Source of the DNA: CAZZDK01 sp964652235
GTDB lineage: Bacteria > Pseudomonadota > Alphaproteobacteria > UBA9219
Assembly (NCBI GenBank): GCA_964652235.1
Contig: CAZZDK010000017.1
Span: 1-43,581 of the forward strand
Length of the DNA: 43,581 bases
Reading direction: 5' to 3'
Shown piece by piece: positions 39,164-43,581 of the stretch (position 1 is the stretch's first letter; each line of letters opens with the position of its first letter). The notes under the pieces were generated by a model. That model was not told where the DNA came from. It was given only the letters and a program-made list of their open reading frames with translations, and did no database searches. The position numbers were made by a program, and so were the translations under genes.

Positions 39164-40060
39164 CTACATGAAGGGCTTTTTGTCTTCCTCACGGATGCGC
39201 TTATCTTCCCTTATTTTCTCTCTTATGGTGGAGCGCGTAACCGCTTTTTTGTGATCAGGCGCGACCTCTTCCAAGTGGTTTTTCTCGGCGTATTTCTGGA
39301 GAGCCTCAAACAAGGCCGGATCGGCAATGCCGTCCTCACGCCCATTATAAAGCCCCACGGCCTTCATGGCGCGTTGGTACGCTGTTACCCACTCCCCGTT
39401 CATTCCCCACACCAGCACGGCCACGTTGGGACTTACAGAGGCTGGGAGCGAGGCGTAGTCGCCCCAGCACCCTTTGACATATTCTCTCGCCTTATCCTGC
39501 GGGGATAGCCGGAAAGATATGAAAGGGACAATTCCAGAGCCTGATATGATTTGAACGCGCAAGCGATCAGAAGTGAGGAGGCTTAAAATAAATTGTGCTT
39601 CATCATAGACGGGGGAAAGGCTTTTCCCGTTGCGGAACGCAGAAAAAGGCATTGTATGAGTTTGGGAATCGTCTCCAAACCTAACAATAAGATTTGGATA
39701 TTCGGCAGGCGTCAACATGTATTGGGATTTAATGCTAACTGATAAAAGTTTATTTCCATTCTTTCCTTGGTCGCATTCCAAGACCAGTTGGGGAAAGCCC
39801 CCTTGTAACTCCAGAACCTCGTCCGCATAAATTTCAAGACGAGAGAATAAGGTATCATCCATCGGATCTTTGTACTGACGCAATGCCCAGATAGGTTTGA
39901 TCTCTGATTGTTTCTTTTGCTCGCCTTGATAAGCTTCGCTGGCGATGAGAACGAAGATGCTAAACGCTAAAATACCGAGAAAGGTATTTCTGAAAAATCT
40001 CCAGATCGGCTTGAAAGAAAGTGGCTCGGTATTCTGCGAATAAAATGGCTTGTGTTCCAT
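39164..40060 (-). CDS. Membrane protein with VasI/IalB-like and possible peptidoglycan-binding regions
   Basis: A 298-residue protein of the mobile element. One membrane helix near the N-terminus (FLGILAFSIFVLIASEAYQG, about residues 28-47) suggests a periplasmic body. The region IWALRQYKDPMDDTLFSRLE to VQIISGSGIVPFISFRLSPQ resembles the VasI/invasion-associated-locus-B fold, with a W-x-P-M-D-D start and strand pattern. After residue 215, EWVTAYQRAMKAVGLYNGRE DGIAD looks like a peptidoglycan-binding helix-turn (QRALKAAGxYxGxxDG). The extreme C-terminus is charged. Both similarities are judged by eye. Its ATG overlaps the stop of the lipoprotein gene as TAATG, so the pair is coupled. Confidence 0.65.
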   Translation of the reverse strand: MEHKPFYSQNTEPLSFKPIWRFFRNTFLGILAFSIFVLIASEAYQGEQKKQSEIKPIWALRQYKDPMDDTLFSRLEIYADEVLELQGGFPQLVLECDQGKNGNKLLSVSIKSQYMLTPAEYPNLIVRFGDDSQTHTMPFSAFRNGKSLSPVYDEAQFILSLLTSDRLRVQIISGSGIVPFISFRLSPQDKAREYVKGCWGDYASLPASVSPNVAVLVWGMNGEWVTAYQRAMKAVGLYNGREDGIADPALFEALQKYAEKNHLEEVAPDHKKAVTRSTIREKIREDKRIREEDKKPFM

Positions 40061-40461
40061 TATTTCACCTCCCGGACATCCTTGCGCGTTTGGCTGAGGC
40101 TCTCAAAGCCACGCCCACCGCCGCTTCCGCCTTCGGTAGCAGAATAGTTCGTCAGAATACCAGCGTTATTGAAGGTCAGAGAGACCATCGTATGTTCTGT
40201 GTCCGCACCGCCGACAAACGCACCCACGATGGGAATAAAGTTTTCAGGATGACTCTGATAGCCGAAGTAAAAATAGCTCACCATGCGCGAGCCATCGCCC
40301 AGCATCGTATTACTTGTCGGCGCGCCGAAGGACTGCATGACCTCGGCATAGGTCGTTTTGCCTTTTTGAAGCCGTTCGATTTTCGATTGGTCGATTTTAA
40401 CGCCGGATGACGCGCACGCGCCCAAGACAAGCACAAGAACAACGGCACAGATTTTTTTCAT
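40060..40461 (-). CDS. Lipoprotein, SmpA/BamE-like, of the mobile element
   Basis: A 133-residue predicted lipoprotein: signal AVVLVLVLGACASSG with lipobox LGAC. The mature part starts with a helix-turn KIERLQKGKTTYAEVMQSFG followed by APTSNT and strands VSYFYFGYQ, close to the SmpA/OmlA (BamE) pattern; the C-terminus is Gly/Ser-rich. It is coupled to the downstream membrane protein (TAATG at 40062-40058). Phage and element lipoproteins are often surface-exclusion factors; this is only a possibility here. A hairpin (40480-40503) lies in its leader. Confidence 0.75.
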   Translation of the reverse strand: MKKICAVVLVLVLGACASSGVKIDQSKIERLQKGKTTYAEVMQSFGAPTSNTMLGDGSRMVSYFYFGYQSHPENFIPIVGAFVGGADTEHTMVSLTFNNAGILTNYSATEGGSGGGRGFESLSQTRKDVREVK

Positions 40462-40479
40462 AGATAGCCCCGATCACTT

Positions 40480-40503
40480 CACCAGAGGGGGATTCCTCTG
40501 GTG
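40480..40503. repeat. Hairpin in the lipoprotein leader
   Basis: CACCAGAGG (40480-40488) pairs perfectly with CCTCTGGTG (40495-40503), 19 bases upstream of the lipoprotein ATG. The 334-bp region 40462-40795 has no gene; it also holds CTCCCCGACC/GGTCGAGGAG (40582-40591 with 40595-40604, one mismatch) and CTGGAG/CTCCAG (40762-40776) close to the start of the next gene. Confidence 0.6.
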
Positions 40504-40795
40504 GCCGGGGAGTTTAGAAACCTACCATTACGAAGGTCGCGCAAACCTTTAAGCCGTGAGGCTCTGAACATACGCTTGCGCCTCCCCGACCGTAGGTCGA
40601 GGAGTGCTTTTCCGGTTGCACAAAACCGGTAATGGTGAGGTTCTAACGCCCCAAAGACAGGTTTTTCTGCCTTCTGGCAATAAGTTATAGAGTTTGCCTG
40701 CCCAGTCAACTACTGCTTTCATTTGCCGAAAAAGGCCGATATTCTTGCTTTGTGCTGCGATCTGGAGATTCTCCAGCGCAAATGGGGAAGCCAGA

Positions 40796-42067
40796 ATGAC
40801 CGCTGAAATTGCCATCATAAATCGACAAGGGATCGCCCTTGCAGCGGATAGCGCGGTTACCGTGGGGCGCGAAAGGGTTTGGAAAACGGCGAATAAGCTG
40901 TTTTCCCTTTCTCCTTATAACGACATTGGAATTATGATCTACGGATCAGGCAATTTTTCAGGTTATCCATGGGAAACCGTTATCAAATCTTTCCGTCAAA
41001 ACGTCGGAACAAGAAAGTTTTCTACCGTCGATGAATGCTCATCTGCGCTTCTGGATTTTTTAAAATCTTCTGACCTTCCTGATCGCGGAGATGACGCGGA
41101 AGGCGTGATAATGTTTTTTGCAGAGCAGCTAGGAATTATCGAGACCAATATCAAAAAGACGGAAGAAGGTCTTGATGAAAAACAGGTGATGGAAACGCTC
41201 GACTATTTTAAAGCTCAAATCGTCGGGATTCCAGTAACGCTCAATCTAACTTACGAGCTTTTTTCTGAGCTTTTTGGTTCGATGCTCTCGCAGATTTATA
41301 AAGAAATTAAAGCAATCGGCGGAGTAACCATTTCAGATACGCTAGCTTCGTCCTTAACGAGCTTGATCTATGAACTGTTTAGAAGAAAAATCAGATCAGA
41401 CTACAGCTCTGGACTCGTTGTCGCCGGGTTTGGAGAGAAGGAATTTTTCCCGTGTCTGAACCACTACGACATTACCTGTAGATTTGGAAATCATCTCAGA
41501 TTTTGGCAACAAGAGAACGGGCATAATTTAAATGTTCGGGGAGAGCAAACAACAGCGACGATCATACCATTTGCACAAAGCGATATGTTTAAATTGTTCA
41601 TGGAAGGCATCTCAGAAGAGCATGTGCGGTACGTTAATACGTTGTTCGAGTTCTTTCTTAACAAAAAATCTGAAAACACGGTAACAAAGTTAACTCAGGA
41701 TGCAAATGAACAAGCCGCCGAAAGGGAAAAGCAGAAAGAAGAAAATCATAAGATTTTAGGTCTTTTTCATGAAGAGTTCTCGAAATTCCGACAAGAACAC
41801 GTGACGCATCCCGTCATGCAGAGGGTGGAAAATCTACCCAAGGAAGAAATGGCGGCCTTGGCAGAAGCGTTAATAGAGCTTACATCTCTCCGGCGTAAAA
41901 TGGACTCAAACTTGGAATCAGTTGGCGGCCCAACGGATGTGGCTATTATATCAAAAGGCGACGGGCTGATTTGGGTCAAAAGGAAGCATTATTTCGAGAT
42001 TGGTCTTAACACCGATTTTATCACGAGAAAGAAAATACAGTTGAAACAAATGGAAGGTGAACAATGA
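40796..42067 (+). CDS. Proteasome/HslV-like Ntn-hydrolase candidate
   Basis: A 423-residue protein whose N-terminus resembles proteasome-type beta subunits. Counting Thr2 as residue 1 after Met removal, MTAEIAIINRQGIALAADSA puts Asp at 17 and KTANKLF puts Lys at 33, exactly as in HslV (Thr1, Asp17, Lys33) without gaps; Thr21 and Gly23 also align. Further matches are IGIMIYGSGNFSGYPWETVI and a strand VVAGFGEKEFFPCLNHYDI, like the core of beta subunits. An extra helical insertion lies near residues 110-190, and about 170 residues at the end are helical with a coiled-coil stretch (EQAAEREKQKEENHKILGLF). GGGGAAG precedes ATG 40796. No HslU-type unfoldase is nearby. The 86-residue partner overlaps by ATGA. 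Function unknown; proteolysis or autocatalytic amidohydrolase activity is an inference. Confidence 0.8.
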   Translation: MTAEIAIINRQGIALAADSAVTVGRERVWKTANKLFSLSPYNDIGIMIYGSGNFSGYPWETVIKSFRQNVGTRKFSTVDECSSALLDFLKSSDLPDRGDDAEGVIMFFAEQLGIIETNIKKTEEGLDEKQVMETLDYFKAQIVGIPVTLNLTYELFSELFGSMLSQIYKEIKAIGGVTISDTLASSLTSLIYELFRRKIRSDYSSGLVVAGFGEKEFFPCLNHYDITCRFGNHLRFWQQENGHNLNVRGEQTTATIIPFAQSDMFKLFMEGISEEHVRYVNTLFEFFLNKKSENTVTKLTQDANEQAAEREKQKEENHKILGLFHEEFSKFRQEHVTHPVMQRVENLPKEEMAALAEALIELTSLRRKMDSNLESVGGPTDVAIISKGDGLIWVKRKHYFEIGLNTDFITRKKIQLKQMEGEQ

Positions 42068-42324
42068 GCAAGGATCGCTTGTACGATAATCGCAGGTCTT
42101 CCAGAGCGGCAGACTCCGTGCTTGTTCAGCGCATTCTGGGTACCATGCCCTTGCCAACTCCGGAAGAAGAAGCCGAAGCTGCTTTTAATTCGATAATGCG
42201 TTCCATAGCAGAAGGCTCGGCAGAGCCACCCGCTTGTCTTGATTTGCCGTTTGTTTGGGCTTCCTCTGTGATTTCATCGGGGCGGGTTGTTAGGTGCCCT
42301 AAAGCAGATGATGAGACGGCCTAA
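42064..42324 (+). CDS. Small protein coupled to the Ntn-hydrolase-like gene
   Basis: An 86-residue protein, MSKDRLYDNRRSSRAADSVL at the start and SSGRVVRCPKADDETA at the end, of no family I know. Its ATG overlaps the preceding stop as ATGA and AAGGTGA lies before it, so the pair is translationally coupled and the products probably act together. The middle (PLPTPEEEAEAAFNSIMRSI) is acidic and helical; there is no signal peptide. It could be a substrate, inhibitor or adaptor of the Ntn-hydrolase-like protein. Its end overlaps the convergent DUF5681-like gene by 4 bases. Confidence 0.7.
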   Translation: MSKDRLYDNRRSSRAADSVLVQRILGTMPLPTPEEEAEAAFNSIMRSIAEGSAEPPACLDLPFVWASSVISSGRVVRCPKADDETA

Positions 42325-42653
42325 AAGAGAGAAAACAAGCCACCGTCTTCTTGACTGCGCGAGGGTTTTCCTTCGATCCTATCCAACCCTTTTTCTCTTT
42401 GAGCGACCGTGTCTTTCCCTTGCAGCATGTTTGCGACGTGCTGCACGCATACGGCGTCGATGGATGAGAGCCGTTCATATCTCTCCGCATCATTCAGAAG
42501 CCCCAGAACCTCGCTCACGGGCTTTTGCAGCCAGCCTTGCAGGCGGTCGCCGTACTTCATCCAGCCCTTCGCGTGGCCGTTGACACCCGATGGATTGGCT
42601 GTCTGGCCGGGGAGAAGCTGACCTTTTTCGTTGCGCAAAACACCGTCCTGCAT
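42321..42653 (-). CDS. DUF5681-like protein
   Basis: A 110-residue protein starting MQDGVLRNEKGQLLPGQTAN followed by PSGVNG. The KGQ-x-LPGQTANPSG segment matches the N-terminus of DUF5681-type proteins, which occur in prophages and other mobile elements, often near terminase genes. The rest is helical and polar (GLLNDAERYERLSSIDAVCV), with no further domain. A perfect AAGGAGG lies 7 bases before the ATG, which fixes the start. It is convergent with the 86-residue protein gene. This supports a phage or phage-like origin of the element. Confidence 0.7.
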   Translation of the reverse strand: MQDGVLRNEKGQLLPGQTANPSGVNGHAKGWMKYGDRLQGWLQKPVSEVLGLLNDAERYERLSSIDAVCVQHVANMLQGKDTVAQREKGLDRIEGKPSRSQEDGGLFSLF

Positions 42654-42831
42654 AGTGCGACCTCCTTGAAATCATTGAATCGTTAAAATTTGAGGATAGG
42701 TTGGGAAAGGAGGGCACCTAAATGCCCTCTGAACGTGTCCGGAAACCGCCTTGGTAGCTCTATGGCGCGTAGTGAGTGTGGTACGGTTTGAGGAGGCACC
42801 GCCAAGCGGTGTGGGATTGCGGCAACCGTCA

Positions 42832-42902
42832 GGATGCCTTGCCTGTGCCGCTCGCGTCAGCGTGCTGGGCGCACGCTTCGCGGCACGACGGCAAGCACCA
42901 TC
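42832..42902. ncRNA. Candidate structured RNA or palindromic element
   Basis: Nested arms CTTGCC/GGCAAG, GTGCCGC/GCGGCAC and AGCGTGC/GCACGCT make one long, interrupted stem of about 20 pairs in 71 bases. It has no T tract, so it is not a simple terminator. No homologous RNA family was recognised. Confidence 0.35.
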
Positions 42903-43089
42903 TACGGTACAGGGTTTGAAAACTCTCTTGTGGTAAGAAATCAGAGGAATCTGGGGGTTAAGCATAGGCACCCCCTGTCACTCTTTCGCAGTAAAAAGCT
43001 GGATTTGGCCTGTTCTTGAGGATTACCGCCCAGTTCTGTAAGGTGTCGAAAAGCTGGTTCCAAGTTTCTGGCTGAATGTCCACCATTCA

Positions 43090-43126
43090 GACAAAAGGGG
43101 CCTCCTGAAGGGAAGCCCCTTTTGTC
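43090..43126. terminator. Perfect 12-bp hairpin, terminator-like
   Basis: GACAAAAGGGGC (43090-43101) pairs perfectly with GCCCCTTTTGTC (43115-43126) around a 13-base loop. The arm itself carries TTTT. It may end a transcript from either side; no gene ends close by. Confidence 0.5.
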
Positions 43127-43581
43127 CGAATAATAGCAGGTCGGATTCGAACCGGAATAGTAGGTTCGACGACAAGCCACGGCAATATGCGGGCGCGCAC
43201 GTGTACGCGCCCATTCTCAAAAAATAAGTCGTGGCGGAGGCGCAGAAACCGGCGGCGGCATGGCTGCGTGATTACAGGCGCTATCCTGCGGTCAGACTCA
43301 ACCTGCCGCTGGTCCATAAATGGGGAGCAGGTCAACCGCCAAGCCCCGGGTTTTGATGTACGGTCCGTTGGCGAAGAAGTTCCGGGGCCATATGCTCAAC
43401 GGATTCAAGCATACGAAGTGCGAATTTTTCCGCTAAGGGATCGGGCCTGCAGTCGCCCTTTAGATAACATTCCATCATGAGTTGGAAATAGGTTCCTGGA
43501 TTTTTTCTAATGTAGACACAGGAAGCTAGGGTCTGGACTCACAACTTAACCCAATAGAGGGCTGCGACGAGGGCGACGGCA

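Larger units (their letters stand above)
42654..43581. other. Gene-poor, hairpin-rich terminal stretch of the mobile element
   Basis: I see no convincing protein gene in these 930 bases. Frames of 60-97 codons exist on both strands, but they lack ribosome-binding sites and have Arg-rich, low-quality translations. Structured elements are present: a long multi-part stem at 42832-42902 (CTTGCC/GGCAAG, GTGCCGC/GCGGCAC, AGCGTGC/GCACGCT), a hairpin CTGAATG/CATTCAG (43072-43090) and a perfect 12-base hairpin at 43090-43126. I found no copy of the tRNA-Tyr 3' end that could be attR. Confidence 0.6.

Noticed and set aside
39125..39508. 127-codon plus-strand ORF
   Set aside because: Lies antisense to the coupled membrane protein gene at 39164-40060, which has better composition and a coupled start.
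43139..43160. tRNA-like GGTTCGAATCC on the minus strand
   Set aside because: T stem has only three pairs and no acceptor, D or anticodon arm can be found around it; it is opposite in orientation to tRNA-Tyr.
43160..43169. GTAGGTTCGA repeated from the tRNA-Tyr T arm (36396-36405), possible attR
   Set aside because: Only ten bases match and the bases after it do not continue the tRNA 3' end (no ATCCTACCCCTTCC), which attR must contain if the original tRNA was functional.
43087..43480. ORFs of 82 and 97 codons at the right edge
   Set aside because: Overlapping on opposite strands, Arg-rich, no ribosome-binding sites, no motif. The minus-strand one reads antisense through the tRNA-like fragment.
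1..43581. CRISPR arrays
   Set aside because: No run of regularly spaced direct repeats was seen; the dispersed palindromes are single copies thousands of bases apart.

Overview
The window looks like a chromosomal scaffold from an alphaproteobacterium. A GcrA-type cell-cycle regulator (19193-19786) is almost diagnostic for that class. The F0 ATP-synthase genes form their own operon (atpI-atpB-atpE-atpF'-atpF) with no F1 genes following, which is the usual alphaproteobacterial arrangement. Other hints are a 17 kDa-antigen-like glycine-zipper protein, a b/b' pair and an alpha-type ParE. I cannot place it more finely. A run of ten Ns (16237-16246) inside parE shows this is a scaffolded assembly.

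Layout, left to right. 1-896: 3' end of pnp and its terminator. 986-5169 (minus): an orphan acetyltransferase-like gene, then a coupled cluster, glycine-zipper protein-queA-tgt, containing the queuosine tRNA-modification enzymes. 5170-9215 (plus): an NRAMP-family metal transporter with a long structured leader, then a three-gene polar-amino-acid-type ABC importer. 9196-11093 (minus): a phosphorelay cluster (small ORF, CheY-like receiver, small ORF, HPt, double receiver) in which HPt and receivers look like one protein split at a seven-base homopolymer. 11203-11328: rpmJ. 11673-15825 (plus): phoH-like, the F0 operon with a clear promoter and a strong hairpin after atpE, and an ExoD-family membrane protein. 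15874-18792 (minus): parE and an HD-domain protein. 18793-23073 (plus): an intergenic region with three DnaA-box-like sequences and three GANTC sites, then gcrA, metE and metF. 23300-28849: unknown genes, a HAD hydrolase and ppdK. 29183-30576: rpsF-rpsR-rplI. 30806-36234: a lipoprotein with a family 9 glycosyltransferase, rnhA, a DsbD-like reductase, yqgE and rlmB.

From the tRNA-Tyr gene (36338-36423) rightward the character changes to an integrated mobile element. A large serine recombinase reads antisense into the 3' half of the tRNA. It is followed by a small ORF, a MerR-like regulator with its own palindromic operator, a membrane protein with a possible peptidoglycan-binding tail, a SmpA/BamE-like lipoprotein, and divergently a 423-residue proteasome/HslV-like Ntn-hydrolase candidate overlapping an 86-residue partner. 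A DUF5681-like protein and about 900 bp of gene-poor, hairpin-rich DNA run to the window edge. No right attachment site was found, so the element probably continues beyond the window.

A dispersed palindromic repeat occurs in four copies. Three are intergenic, and a shortened one lies in frame inside queA, much like Rickettsia palindromic elements inside genes. The most promising undescribed system is the mobile-element cargo: an Ntn-hydrolase-like protein whose Thr1/Asp17/Lys33 align without gaps to HslV, but with no unfoldase and a long helical C-terminus.
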